Assembly: GCA_041396125.1 (NCBI GenBank)
Contig: JAWKZG010000014.1
Span: 62,001 to 126,000, forward strand
Direction: 5' to 3'
DNA from: JAWKZG01 sp041396125
Lineage (GTDB): Bacteria; Pseudomonadota; Gammaproteobacteria; Competibacterales; Competibacteraceae
Length of the DNA: 64,000 bases
The position numbers were made by a program, and so were the translations under genes. Below, piece after piece: positions 50,814 through 59,675 of this stretch (within the stretch, counting starts at the first letter, position 1; each line of letters starts with the position of its first letter). The notes under the pieces were generated by a model, which worked only from the letters and a program-made list of their open reading frames with translations, made no database searches and was not told the origin of the DNA.

Positions 50814-51188
50814 ATGGCTGATAACACAGGTGGCAACCGACCCGGCGTGATCCCGTTGACCATCCGGGACAAAGACACGCTGTATAAATCCTATATGTCC
50901 TATTTGCAGGAAGGCGGATTATTCATCCCAACCAACCGGCAGTACGAGCTGGGCGATGAGGTGTTTGTCATTTTGACATTGCTGGATGAACCGCAGAAGT
51001 TTCCTATTACGGGGCAGGTCGTGTGGGTCACACCGACTCCCTCCGCCGGCCGGCCGGCCGGTATTGGCATCCATTTCGCCAGCTCATCCAATACGCTCGG
51101 GCACAATCAGAACATGCAGGCCCAGAAAAAAATAGAGACCTATCTGGGCGGTTTGTTGAAATCTGAACGTCCCACGTACACTATGTGA
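50814..51188 (+). CDS. pilZ: PilZ domain protein, type IV pilus PilZ orthologue
   Basis: A 124-residue single PilZ domain. It has LQEGGLFIPTNRQYELGDEV and ITGQVVWVTPTPSAGRPAGIGIHF, the pattern of Pseudomonas PilZ, which sits next to holB in the same way. The RxxxR and D/NxSxxG c-di-GMP-binding residues of other PilZ domains are absent, as in that orthologue, which does not bind c-di-GMP but acts in type IV pilus assembly through PilB and FimX. No other pilus gene lies in the window, and the tatD gene usual downstream is not present. Confidence 0.88.
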   Translation: MADNTGGNRPGVIPLTIRDKDTLYKSYMSYLQEGGLFIPTNRQYELGDEVFVILTLLDEPQKFPITGQVVWVTPTPSAGRPAGIGIHFASSSNTLGHNQNMQAQKKIETYLGGLLKSERPTYTM

Positions 51189-51213
51189 TTGCCGCTGCCA
51201 GCGTAGCTTATTG

Positions 51214-51867
51214 ATGACATCGACGCGGATCGGCAACATTTCCCCGCCATTTCCGGGCCTGGCACCGGACCTGATTCGTACGCGCCTGCAGGCCCGTCAT
51301 GATCCCGCTGCACTGGGCGGTGACAATATCGTAGCGGGGCTGCCAATAACCGATAGCAGTGCTGCCCGGCCTGCGGCAGTACTGGTACCCTTGATCGCGC
51401 ACGATGCCGGTTTAACCATTTTGTTAACGCAACGTACCCAACACCTGACCCATCATGCCGGTCAGGTCAGTTTCCCTGGCGGCCGTGCCGAAGCACAGGA
51501 TAACGGACCCGTTGCCACCGCCTTGCGGGAAACTCGGGAAGAAGTCGGACTAGCACCGGAACAGGTTGAAATTCTTGGCTTTCTGGATCGCTACCAAACG
51601 GTGACCGGATTCATGGTGACGCCAGTGGTGGGGCTGATACGTCCACCCCTGATGTTACAACCTGATCCGCAGGAAGTTGACGAGATTTTTGAAGTACCGC
51701 TGGAATTTTTTCTGGATCGCGCCAACCATCAGCGTCACAGCCGCGTATTTAAGGGCCAGCGGCGCTATTATTATGCTATCCCGTACGGCAATCATTACAT
51801 TTGGGGCGCGACAGCTGCCATGCTGGTCAGTTTTGCGCAAACCCTCATGAGCGATGAAGGGTTTTAG
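51214..51867 (+). CDS. Nudix CoA pyrophosphatase-type hydrolase
   Basis: A 217-residue protein from ATG 51214 (TTG 51211 is also in frame). The UPF0035/NudL signature ILLTQRTQHLTHHAGQVSF leads into the Nudix box FPGGRAEAQDNGPVATALRE with TREEVGL after it. Family members split coenzyme A or acyl-CoA to 4'-phosphopantetheine and 3',5'-ADP. C-terminal HYIWGATAAMLVSF is typical of the family. The 272-base gap after it holds a weak sigma-70-like box (TTGACA at 51884) and no gene that I can support. Confidence 0.88.
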   Translation: MTSTRIGNISPPFPGLAPDLIRTRLQARHDPAALGGDNIVAGLPITDSSAARPAAVLVPLIAHDAGLTILLTQRTQHLTHHAGQVSFPGGRAEAQDNGPVATALRETREEVGLAPEQVEILGFLDRYQTVTGFMVTPVVGLIRPPLMLQPDPQEVDEIFEVPLEFFLDRANHQRHSRVFKGQRRYYYAIPYGNHYIWGATAAMLVSFAQTLMSDEGF

Positions 51868-52139
51868 CTGCTGCGCTTCTGCCTTGACATTCCTCCGACC
51901 GGGTATCAAGATTCGGACAGCTTGTGGCGTGTACCGGCGCTGGCGCAGCAACAAGGCATTTCTGGCGGTCATAAATATCTATCCGGATATTTCATCCAAA
52001 TGCTTTACCCGTTCGGTTCGCCATACACGCTTAAACTAATTTGGCCGCGCTCCTGAGTGCCGGCGCTGTCTGGCTTGCTGCAGATAGCGCCGGTTGCAGG
52101 AGCCGCTTAATGTAATCCGCTTTATCCGAGGAGAACGTC

Positions 52140-52613
52140 GTGGAGATGACAGGTGAGTACCGCATCCAGGCACCACGTAATGAGGTCTGGGTGGCGCTCA
52201 ATGATCCCGCTATACTGCGTCAATGTATTCCGGGCTGTGAAGAGTTGGAATTGGCGTCCGATAACGAATATATCGCCAAGGTGACGTCCAAGATTGGCCC
52301 GGTGAAAGCCAAGTTCAATGCCAAAGTCAGTCTGACCGAACTGAACCCGCCGCAAAGCTACACTCTGGTCGGTGAAGGGCAGGGCGGTGTGGCAGGCTTT
52401 GCCCAAGGTCATGCCAGTGTCGAACTGGAAGAGGATCAGGCCGAAACCGTGCTGCGTTATAACGCCGATTTTAAAGTGGGTGGCAAACTGGCGCAGATTG
52501 GCTCACGGTTGGTATCAGGCGCAGCCCGCAAAACCGTGGATGTGTTTTTTCAGAATTTTTCGACCATCATGAATCCGGCGGATGCTGAGCAGACGCCGTC
52601 TGCAGCGGAATAA
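52140..52613 (+). CDS. coxG: CoxG-type SRPBCC protein (CO dehydrogenase subunit G family)
   Basis: A 157-residue START-like protein. The GTG start at 52140 is favoured because GAGGAGAA lies 6 bases upstream and relatives begin M-x-M-T-G-E-Y-R-I. The family pattern is clear: GEYRIQAPRNEVWVALNDPA, LRQCIPGCEEL, KIGPVKAKF and GGKLAQIGSRLVSGAARK. CoxG is membrane-associated in Oligotropha and helps to anchor the CO dehydrogenase. It opens the molybdenum hydroxylase operon that runs to 58854. Confidence 0.9.
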   Translation: MEMTGEYRIQAPRNEVWVALNDPAILRQCIPGCEELELASDNEYIAKVTSKIGPVKAKFNAKVSLTELNPPQSYTLVGEGQGGVAGFAQGHASVELEEDQAETVLRYNADFKVGGKLAQIGSRLVSGAARKTVDVFFQNFSTIMNPADAEQTPSAAE

Positions 52614-52746
52614 AAAAACAGTACCGCCAAGCCAATAGTACCTGTCTACTACGAGTAAAATAACTCAAGTAAACTTCATCAAGTCAATGCCCGGCCTGAC
52701 TGGCCTGGGACAACACTTTGTAAATTCTGGAAGGAGCGAGATAGCG

Positions 52747-53232
52747 ATGTCAATGAACGTAGCGTTCACGCTGAACGGCAAAGCCGTGTCGGCCGAAGTT
52801 GAACCGCGCACCTTGTTGGTGACCATGCTGCGCGAGCAGTTACAGCAAACGGGTACCCATGTGGGCTGCGATACCAGCCAGTGTGGTGCTTGTGTCGTGC
52901 ACGTCAATGGGCAGTCAGTCAAAAGCTGCAGCTTGCTGGCAGTGCAGGTTGACGGTGCCGAGGTTACGACCATCGAAGGTCTGGCTGAAAACGGCGAGCT
53001 GCATCCCATGCAGGCAGCGTTTCGTGAAAATCACGGACTGCAGTGCGGTTTCTGCACGCCGGGTATGATCATGAGCGCCCTGGATCTGGTACAACACAAC
53101 CCCAACCCCAGCGAAACCGAGATTCGGCATTGGCTGGAAGGCAATATTTGCCGTTGTACCGGCTACCACAATATCGTCAAATCCATTAAAGCCGGGGCCG
53201 AAGCAATGTCGGCTGGCCAAAGCAAAGCCTGA
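52747..53232 (+). CDS. coxS: Molybdenum hydroxylase small (2Fe-2S) subunit, CoxS-like
   Basis: A 161-residue iron-sulphur protein from ATG 52747 with a GGAAGGAG ribosome-binding site. The N-terminal plant-type [2Fe-2S] cluster ligands are in GCDTSQCGACVVHV and the later Cys (VKSCSLLA). The C-terminal cluster is in LQCGFCTPGMIMSA and GNICRCTGYHNIV. It carries electrons from the molybdenum centre to FAD in enzymes of the CO dehydrogenase/xanthine oxidase family. coxG precedes it, and the medium subunit gene follows after 27 bases. Confidence 0.94.
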   Translation: MSMNVAFTLNGKAVSAEVEPRTLLVTMLREQLQQTGTHVGCDTSQCGACVVHVNGQSVKSCSLLAVQVDGAEVTTIEGLAENGELHPMQAAFRENHGLQCGFCTPGMIMSALDLVQHNPNPSETEIRHWLEGNICRCTGYHNIVKSIKAGAEAMSAGQSKA

Positions 53233-53259
53233 ACAAGGCCCGATTACGGAGGCATCGAT

Positions 53260-54066
53260 ATGTACAATTTTAATTATCATCGGCCGCAATCACTGGCTGA
53301 CGCCGGCAGTACCCTGCAAAACGTCGAAGACGGTAAACTGCTGGCAGGCGGTATGACCTTATTGCCCACTCTGAAGATGCGACTGGCTCAGCCCAGCGAT
53401 CTGATCGACCTGGCCCAAATCAACGAGCTTAAAGGTATCTGCCAGGGCGACAATGGCAGTCTTGTGATCGGCGCGATGACTACCCATGCGGAAGTGGCAG
53501 CGTCTCCTGAGGTACAGCAGGCGATCCCGGCATTGGCTCAGTTGGCGGGCGGTATCGGTGATCCTCAGGTGCGCCACCGTGGCACTCTTGGCGGTTCGGT
53601 CGCCAATAACGATCCGGCTGCCGATTATCCGGCCGCTCTACTGGCGCTGAATGCCACCGTGCGTACCCAGCAGCGTTCCATCAGCGCCGATGAATTTTTT
53701 GTCGATATGTTCGAAACAGCACTGGATGACGGCGAAATTCTGACGGCAGTAGAATTCCCGCGTCCGAAACGCGCGGCGTATGCGAAGTTTCCGAACCCGG
53801 CTTCGCGTTACGCCATGGTGGGCGTGATGGTGGCCGAGACCGACACAGGTGTCCGGGTCGCTGTCACTGGTGCTGCTTCCAGCGTGTTCCGCGTCGAGGC
53901 TATGGAACAGGCATTGACTGCTAATTTCAGCCCTGACGCCCTGAAAGGAATCGTTGTGCCGGAGGACAATTTAAACTCGGATATTCATGCCAGCGCTGAT
54001 TATCGTGCGCATCTGATTGGTGTGATGGCGCGCCGCGCGGTAGCGGCCTGTTTAGGTGCTGACTGA
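53260..54066 (+). CDS. coxM: Molybdenum hydroxylase medium (FAD) subunit, CoxM-like
   Basis: A 268-residue FAD-binding PCMH-type protein. The two flavin-pyrophosphate motifs are LLAGGMTLLPTLKMRL (about 29-44) and HRGTLGGSVANNDPAADYPA (about 107-126), followed by the CO-dehydrogenase C-terminal domain (PASRYAMVGVMVAE). The Met of AGGM replaces the His/Gln common in CoxM, which does not prevent binding in relatives. No large (molybdopterin) subunit lies on either side: coxS is upstream by 27 bases and a MoxR-type gene is downstream by 14. Confidence 0.92.
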   Translation: MYNFNYHRPQSLADAGSTLQNVEDGKLLAGGMTLLPTLKMRLAQPSDLIDLAQINELKGICQGDNGSLVIGAMTTHAEVAASPEVQQAIPALAQLAGGIGDPQVRHRGTLGGSVANNDPAADYPAALLALNATVRTQQRSISADEFFVDMFETALDDGEILTAVEFPRPKRAAYAKFPNPASRYAMVGVMVAETDTGVRVAVTGAASSVFRVEAMEQALTANFSPDALKGIVVPEDNLNSDIHASADYRAHLIGVMARRAVAACLGAD

Positions 54067-54080
54067 TACGCTGGTTTTTA

Positions 54081-54989
54081 GTGAATATTCCTCAATCTGT
54101 TGATGCCAGTACGGCCTTGCTGGCGCAGGGCCGCTATGTTGCTGACCGTAGTCTGGCCACTGCTGTTTTTCTGGCACTGAAACTGCGCCGCCCCCTGTTT
54201 CTGGAAGGCGAGGCAGGGGTGGGTAAAACCGAAATTGCCAAGGTTCTGGCCACAACTCTGAATCGTCGTCTGATCCGTTTGCAATGCTATGAGGGGCTGG
54301 ATATCGCCAGTGCGGTATACGAATGGAACTATGCCCGGCAAATGGTCGAGATCCGCTTGGCCGAAGCCACCGGCAAGGCCGACCGGCAACAGCTTTCCAG
54401 CTCGATTTACAGTCCTGAATTCCTGATCAAAAGGCCGCTGCTGCAGGCACTGGAAACCCCCGACGAGGGGCCGCCGGTGCTGCTGATCGACGAGCTGGAT
54501 CGGACCGATGAGCCGTTCGAGGCTTATCTGCTGGAAGTGCTGTCGGATTATCAGGTCAGTATCCCCGAACTGGGCACTGTGGCGGCGACTGAGCCCCCGA
54601 TCGTGATACTGACGTCCAATCGGACCCGCGAAATTCACGATGCCCTGAAACGACGTTGCTACTACTACTGGGTCGATTATCCCAGTCTGGAACGGGAGCT
54701 GGAAATTCTCAGCATCAAAGCCCCCGAGGCACCTGCCGAGCTCAGCCGTCAGGTGGTGGCGTTCGTCCACAAACTGCGGGAAATGGATTTATTCAAACTG
54801 CCTGGTGTGGCCGAAAGCATCGACTGGACCCATGCTCTTTTGCAATTGGATGCGGTACGGCTGGACGCGGAGATTATCAATAATACACTCGGCGCGCTGC
54901 TGAAGTACCAGGACGATATCGTCAAACTGCAAGGCAGCGAAGCCTCTCGCCTGTTGGCGGAGATTCAGGCAGAACTGGGCAGTCAGTAA
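54081..54989 (+). CDS. coxD: MoxR-family AAA+ ATPase, CoxD-like
   Basis: A 302-residue AAA+ ATPase with Walker A EGEAGVGKTEIA (about 38-49), Walker B VLLIDELDR, sensor 1 VILTSNRTREIHDAL and an Arg finger in KRRCYYYWVDYP. CoxD of Oligotropha is a membrane AAA+ protein needed to build the copper-sulphur-molybdenum site of CO dehydrogenase. It starts with GTG 14 bases after coxM and ends 10 bases before the VWA gene; MoxR and VWA proteins usually act as a pair. Confidence 0.9.
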   Translation: MNIPQSVDASTALLAQGRYVADRSLATAVFLALKLRRPLFLEGEAGVGKTEIAKVLATTLNRRLIRLQCYEGLDIASAVYEWNYARQMVEIRLAEATGKADRQQLSSSIYSPEFLIKRPLLQALETPDEGPPVLLIDELDRTDEPFEAYLLEVLSDYQVSIPELGTVAATEPPIVILTSNRTREIHDALKRRCYYYWVDYPSLERELEILSIKAPEAPAELSRQVVAFVHKLREMDLFKLPGVAESIDWTHALLQLDAVRLDAEIINNTLGALLKYQDDIVKLQGSEASRLLAEIQAELGSQ

Positions 54990-54999
54990 CCGCAATCCT

Positions 55000-56223
55000 A
55001 TGAGCGAACCATCCGGGCAGGCTGCAGGCGGCGGTCAACTCGTCGCTAATCTGCTGGCATTTGCGCGCACCCTGCGAGCTGCCGGCATGCCGGTAGGGCC
55101 GGGTAAAGTGCTGGATGCCATCGACGCTGTGCAGACGGTCGGAGTGGCTGATCGGGCGGATTTTTACTGGGCCCTGCATGCAGTATTGGTCAATCGGCAT
55201 GATCAACGAAAAATTTTTGATCAGGTTTTTCATGTTTTCTGGCGCAATCCGCATTTACTCGATCGCCTGCTCGCTGTCGATCTGCCGACGCTGGACGATG
55301 CACAGGCCGAAGAGGCGGGCGAGCCTTTATTACGCCGTCTGGCCGAAGCGCTGAATGAAGGGCTGGAGGCCGAGCCGAAGCGGGAGCAGCAGGAAACTGA
55401 CGCTACCGCGACGTGGTCTAATCTGGCGGGACTGATGGAGAAAGATTTCGAGCAGATGTCGCGGGCCGAACTGATGCTGGCAAAAGCCATGATGCGTCGC
55501 CTGCGCCAGCATATCGACCAAATCCCGACCCGCCGCTTTCGGGCTGCAGCTCACGGTGAGCGGGTGGATTTGCGTAATACCCTGCGCCAGGCGCTACGCA
55601 GCGGTAGCGATATTATTGCTTTACAACGCAAGTCCCGCATCAAGCGCACACCGACACTGGTGCTGTTATGCGATGTGTCCGGCTCGATGAGCCGCTATTC
55701 GAGAATGCTGCTGCATTTTGCGCACACGCTGAGCAGTCAGCGCGAGCGGGTGCATACGTTCGTATTCGGGACACAGCTCAGCAATATCACCCGCCAGTTG
55801 CGTTACCGTGACGTCGATCAGTCCCTGGATGAAGTCGCCCGAGTGGTCAATGACTGGGAAGGCGGCACCTGCATCGGCGCTGCTCTACACACGTTCAATC
55901 GCGACTGGTCGCGGCGGGTATTGGGGCAGGGGGCGGATGTATTGTTTATCAGTGATGGGCTGGATCGCGAAGGCAGCACTGAGCTGGGCGCAGCAATGGA
56001 GCGGCTGCACAAGTCCTGCCGTCGTCTTATCTGGCTGAATCCACTGCTGCGTTTTGATGGGTTTCAACCCCGGGCGAGTGGCATACGGGCCTTATTGCCG
56101 CATGTGGATGAGTTTCGTCCGGCCCATAATTTGACCAGTTTGATCGACCTGGCCGAGCTATTGGCGCGGCCGGCGCGACGACATGAAGAAGGAATCAGCG
56201 AATGGCTACACATGATGCATTAA
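55000..56223 (+). CDS. coxE: VWA-domain protein, CoxE-like
   Basis: A 407-residue protein with an N-terminal helical part and a C-terminal von Willebrand A domain. The MIDAS motif is in LLCDVSGSMSRYSRM (about 222-236), with VFGTQLSNITRQL and FISDGLDREGS completing the metal site. CoxE pairs with CoxD in the maturation of the molybdenum centre. It overlaps the start of the next gene by 22 bases, so the genes are tightly coupled. Confidence 0.91.
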   Translation: MSEPSGQAAGGGQLVANLLAFARTLRAAGMPVGPGKVLDAIDAVQTVGVADRADFYWALHAVLVNRHDQRKIFDQVFHVFWRNPHLLDRLLAVDLPTLDDAQAEEAGEPLLRRLAEALNEGLEAEPKREQQETDATATWSNLAGLMEKDFEQMSRAELMLAKAMMRRLRQHIDQIPTRRFRAAAHGERVDLRNTLRQALRSGSDIIALQRKSRIKRTPTLVLLCDVSGSMSRYSRMLLHFAHTLSSQRERVHTFVFGTQLSNITRQLRYRDVDQSLDEVARVVNDWEGGTCIGAALHTFNRDWSRRVLGQGADVLFISDGLDREGSTELGAAMERLHKSCRRLIWLNPLLRFDGFQPRASGIRALLPHVDEFRPAHNLTSLIDLAELLARPARRHEEGISEWLHMMH

Positions 56224-56537
56224 GCAGCGACGAATTACTGCAGCAGGCCGCTGACTGGCGTGCTCAGGGTCGGCAGGTAGCACTGGCACGGGTGGTGCGG
56301 ACCTGGGGCTCATCACCGCGACCGGTAGGCAGTATTCTGATTGTGAATGATCAACTGGATTTCCTGGGTTCAGTGTCAGGTGGCTGTATCGAAGGTGCTG
56401 TCATCGAGCAGGCAAAAAGCATTATGGACAGCGGTCAGCCGCAACTGCTCGAGTTTGGCGTCAGCAACGAACTGGCCTGGGAAGTCGGTCTGGCCTGCGG
56501 TGGCCAGGTGCAGGTCTTCGTGGAGCCTTTGCAATGA
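56202..56537 (+). CDS. XdhC/CoxF N-terminal domain protein
   Basis: A 111-residue single-domain protein: VALARVVRTWGSSPRPVGSI and GSVSGGCIEGAVIEQA are the XdhC_CoxI signature. In XdhC the domain helps to bind the molybdenum cofactor and pass it to the apo-enzyme, with sulphuration. Here the domain is encoded apart from the Rossmann domain, which forms the next gene, overlapping as ATGA. It overlaps coxE by 22 bases. Both parts together correspond to one XdhC protein. Confidence 0.9.
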   Translation: MATHDALSSDELLQQAADWRAQGRQVALARVVRTWGSSPRPVGSILIVNDQLDFLGSVSGGCIEGAVIEQAKSIMDSGQPQLLEFGVSNELAWEVGLACGGQVQVFVEPLQ

Positions 56538-57241
56538 AGCTGACGCTGGTGCAACAGATGTTGCAGGCACGGCAGGCCAAACAGCCGTTTGCTTTGCTCA
56601 CCTGGCTGGATAATGGCCGGGAATGTCTGCTGCGGCTGGATGCAAGCGGGGATACGGGCGGGGTGGATCTGCCGGCTGACTTCACAGCCCAGGTCCGACA
56701 GGCCATTCTGGACGATAACAGCGGCTTGCTCGAAACCGAGAACGGGCGTGTGTTTGTGCATGTGTTTCAACCGCCCTTGCGCCTGCTGATCGTCGGTGCG
56801 GTGCATATTGCCCAGGCGCTCATTCCCGTGGCCCGTTTGCTGGGATACCAGATAACCCTGATTGATCCGCGCCAGGCCTGGGCGGCTGAGTCCCGTTTCG
56901 CCGGTGTCAGCATCAGTACACAATGGCCGGATGAAGCGCTGCTCGAACTGGCCCCGGATACCCGTACCGCTATTGTTACGCTGAGTCATGATCCGAAGCT
57001 GGATGACCCCGCCCTTAAAGTCGCGCTGGACTCTCCCGCTTTTTATATTGGCGCCCTGGGCAGCCGCCGTACCCATGCAACACGTCTGCAGCGCCTGCAG
57101 GAAAGCGGCCTTGAGCAGGCTGCACTGGCGCGCATTCACGCTCCTATCGGACTGGACATTGGCGCCAAGTCACCGGCGGAAATCGCGCTGTCTATCATGG
57201 CTGAACTGACCCAGACCCTGCGTCGGGGCGGAGCGGCATGA
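56534..57241 (+). CDS. XdhC C-terminal Rossmann domain protein
   Basis: A 235-residue protein carrying the XdhC Rossmann domain: LLIVGAVHIAQALIPVARLLG (nucleotide motif), DPRQAWAAESRF, AIVTLSHDPKLDDPAL and YIGALGSRRTHATR, ending IHAPIGLDIGAKSPAEIALSI. About 80 residues precede the fold. Together with the N-terminal-domain gene upstream it makes a split XdhC. It overlaps both neighbours by four bases (ATGA), so three genes are translationally linked. Confidence 0.91.
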   Translation: MKLTLVQQMLQARQAKQPFALLTWLDNGRECLLRLDASGDTGGVDLPADFTAQVRQAILDDNSGLLETENGRVFVHVFQPPLRLLIVGAVHIAQALIPVARLLGYQITLIDPRQAWAAESRFAGVSISTQWPDEALLELAPDTRTAIVTLSHDPKLDDPALKVALDSPAFYIGALGSRRTHATRLQRLQESGLEQAALARIHAPIGLDIGAKSPAEIALSIMAELTQTLRRGGAA

Positions 57242-58854
57242 AGTTTGGCCCTGAATCACTCAGCAGCGCGGCTGGCGGCATCCTGGCGCATAGCTTGCGG
57301 GTGGACAACAAGCGCTTTAAAAAAGGTCGTGTACTGAGCGCTGTTGATTGCGAGTTTTTGCAGCAGCAAGGCCTTGAACGTATCGTCCTTGCCCGGCTGG
57401 AGCCGGACGATATCGCTGAAGATCAGGCAGCTCATGCGCTGGCGACAGCCCTGCAGCGGGATGGCTCGATGATCGGGGCTGCTTTTACCGGGCGCGCCAA
57501 TCTGTATGCGGAACAGGCCGGACTGCTGCAAATCAATACTGAAGCCGTGGACCGCCTGAATCAGGTTCACGAAGACATCACCCTCGCTACCCTGGCACCG
57601 TTCAGCACTGTCGAACCCAAACAGATGATTGCGACAGTCAAGATCATTCCGTTCGGGGTCAACCGCAATCATCTGCAGCAATGTCTCGATATCGCCCGTG
57701 GTCTGTCCGTCATACAGGTTTTACCGTTTAGCCGGCGTCGTATCGGAGTGGTGCAGACCTTATTACCCGGTCTGCAGGACGCCCTGCTCGATAAAACTAT
57801 CCGGGTATTGCGGCAGCGGCTGGCGAGTCTGGGGGCGGAACTGAGCGCAGAACTGCGCTGCAGTCATGAACAAAGCGCGCTGGCGATGGCGATCAACCAG
57901 TTGCTGGCGAATCACTGCGAATTGATCCTGGTGGTCGGTGCTTCGGCTATCGTGGATCGGCGCGATGTTATCCCGGCGGCTATCCAGCAGGCCGGGGGGC
58001 GCATCGAGCATTACGGTATGCCGGTCGATCCGGGCAATTTATTATTACTGGGTTATCGCAATGAGGTACCTATTCTGGGTTTACCGGGCAGCGCCCGCTC
58101 GCCCCGGCAGAGCGGTTATGATCTGGTGCTGGCACGTCTGTGCGCCGGGATGACCGTCAGCGCTCGCGACATTATGCGCATGGGCGCGGGTGGTCTGTTG
58201 AAAGAGCTTCCCTCCCGCCCGCAGCCGCGTGCCGGCAAAGGCGATGCGGCGCCAGCACGGACTGCGCCGAGAATTGCCGGGTTATTGCTGGCGGCCGGCC
58301 AGTCGCGGCGCATGGGTACGGTGAACAAACTGCTGCTGGATATCGATGGGCAGGCCATGATCCGGCGGATCGCAGCGGAAATAGGGGCAGCATCGGTTTG
58401 CGGGGTATGGGCTGTGACCGGACATGAAGCCGAGCAAGTTGCCCCGGTTCTGCAGGATCTTGGTGTTCATATTGTCACCAATACGGCTTATGCAGAAGGA
58501 CTCAGCACTTCGCTGCGGGCCGGTCTGGTTGCCTTGCCGGACGATATTGACGGGGTCGTGGTCTGTCTGGGAGATATGCCAGAGATCAGCAAAGCGCTGA
58601 TTAACCGGCTGATTGCCGCTTTCGATCCACTGGAAGGCCGGGCTATCTGTGTACCGACCTGTCAGGGTAAACGCGGTAACCCAGTCTTGTGGAGCAAGCG
58701 CTTCATTCCGGAAATGCTGGAACTGGCCGGCGACAGCGGTGCCAAGCATTTACTGGGCGAGCATAGCGAACTGGTCTACGAAGTCGAAACCGAGAACCAA
58801 GCAGTTTTGCTGGATCTTGATTCGCCGGCGGAAGTTGCGGCCTATAAAGGCTGA
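57238..58854 (+). CDS. Molybdopterin-binding (MoeA-like) and MocA-type nucleotidyltransferase fusion
   Basis: A 538-residue fusion. The N-terminal half (about 1-330) is a MoCF/MoeA-like molybdopterin-binding region (GAAFTGRANLYAEQAG, LVVGASAIVDRRDVIPAAI, LPGSARSPRQSGYDLVL). The C-terminal part (about 345-538) is a MobA/MocA-type nucleotidyltransferase with LLLAAGQSRRMGTVNKLL, GVVVCLGDMPEIS and GKRGNPVLW. MocA attaches CMP to molybdopterin, giving the cytosine dinucleotide used by CO dehydrogenase-type enzymes. It closes the operon, overlaps the XdhC gene by four bases, and overlaps the convergent parA-like gene by 13 bases. Confidence 0.9.
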   Translation: MKFGPESLSSAAGGILAHSLRVDNKRFKKGRVLSAVDCEFLQQQGLERIVLARLEPDDIAEDQAAHALATALQRDGSMIGAAFTGRANLYAEQAGLLQINTEAVDRLNQVHEDITLATLAPFSTVEPKQMIATVKIIPFGVNRNHLQQCLDIARGLSVIQVLPFSRRRIGVVQTLLPGLQDALLDKTIRVLRQRLASLGAELSAELRCSHEQSALAMAINQLLANHCELILVVGASAIVDRRDVIPAAIQQAGGRIEHYGMPVDPGNLLLLGYRNEVPILGLPGSARSPRQSGYDLVLARLCAGMTVSARDIMRMGAGGLLKELPSRPQPRAGKGDAAPARTAPRIAGLLLAAGQSRRMGTVNKLLLDIDGQAMIRRIAAEIGAASVCGVWAVTGHEAEQVAPVLQDLGVHIVTNTAYAEGLSTSLRAGLVALPDDIDGVVVCLGDMPEISKALINRLIAAFDPLEGRAICVPTCQGKRGNPVLWSKRFIPEMLELAGDSGAKHLLGEHSELVYEVETENQAVLLDLDSPAEVAAYKG

Positions 58855-59612
58855 AGTGCCTGGTGCAGCGCGCTGAACTCCTGACTGAGTTTATGCTGCG
58901 GGTCGAGATAAATCAGCGGTCGGGCCTGTTCGTGCGATTCCCGGATTTTCACCGAGCTGGACAGACAGGGCATAAGTACCGGCAGACCTTCCTCCTGCAG
59001 CTGCTGCACTAATTGCCGGGGCAGTTTGGCGCGGGCCTGGAACTGATTGACCACAATACCCTCGATCTGCAGATCAGGATTGTGATCAGCCCGTAATTCC
59101 TCAATCTGGGCGATCAGCTTGTACAACGCCTGGCGGGAAAAATCATCGCAATCAAACGGAATCAGGCAACGCTCGGCAGCAATCAGCGCCGAGCGTGAAT
59201 AAAAATTCAGCGCTGGCGGCGTATCGATATAAACCGCATCGAAATCACCGCTGAGTTCGTCCAGGGCTTCGCGCAATTTGTACATTTTATAGCGCGATTC
59301 CAGCTTGCTTTCCAACTCATCCATAGCGTTATTGGCGGCCAGCAGCGACAGATTGGCAAACGGCGTGGGCGTGACATAAAACGCGGGCGGATTCTGCACC
59401 AGACGAAAGGTCAGTAGTTGCTCGAAAAAATCACTAAGCGTGGTATCGAGCTGTTCCACTTGTTTACCCAGCATATAGCGGCTGCTATTGGCTTGCGGAT
59501 CGAGGTCGACCAGCAAGGTTCGCAAACCCTGATGAGCGCTCACTGCCGCTAAATTACAACTGATGGTGGATTTGCCAACGCCACCTTTCTGATTGAAGAC
59601 AACACGACGCAT
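58842..59612 (-). CDS. ParA/Soj-family ATPase
   Basis: A 256-residue deviant-Walker ATPase: MRRVVFNQKGGVGKSTISCN with the signature Lys in KGGVGKST, VDLDPQANSS (A'), and VYIDTPPALNF (Walker B). ParA-type proteins place plasmids, chromosomes or protein complexes. No parB gene is next to it, so it is not a standard partition operon; it could act on a protein cargo. It is convergent with, and overlaps by 13 bases, the MoeA-MocA fusion gene, and lies downstream of the patatin gene. Confidence 0.88.
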   Translation of the reverse strand: MRRVVFNQKGGVGKSTISCNLAAVSAHQGLRTLLVDLDPQANSSRYMLGKQVEQLDTTLSDFFEQLLTFRLVQNPPAFYVTPTPFANLSLLAANNAMDELESKLESRYKMYKLREALDELSGDFDAVYIDTPPALNFYSRSALIAAERCLIPFDCDDFSRQALYKLIAQIEELRADHNPDLQIEGIVVNQFQARAKLPRQLVQQLQEEGLPVLMPCLSSSVKIRESHEQARPLIYLDPQHKLSQEFSALHQALQPL

Positions 59613-59675
59613 AATGTTCTCGAACTAGGGTGCAAAGTAACAGGGGCGGACTGAGTGTCGGGGAATAAATATATA

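Noticed and set aside
58842..59612. Chromosomal parAB partition locus and nearby origin
   Set aside because: There is no parB, no parS-like repeats, and no origin-linked genes (gidA, gidB, dnaA) around it.
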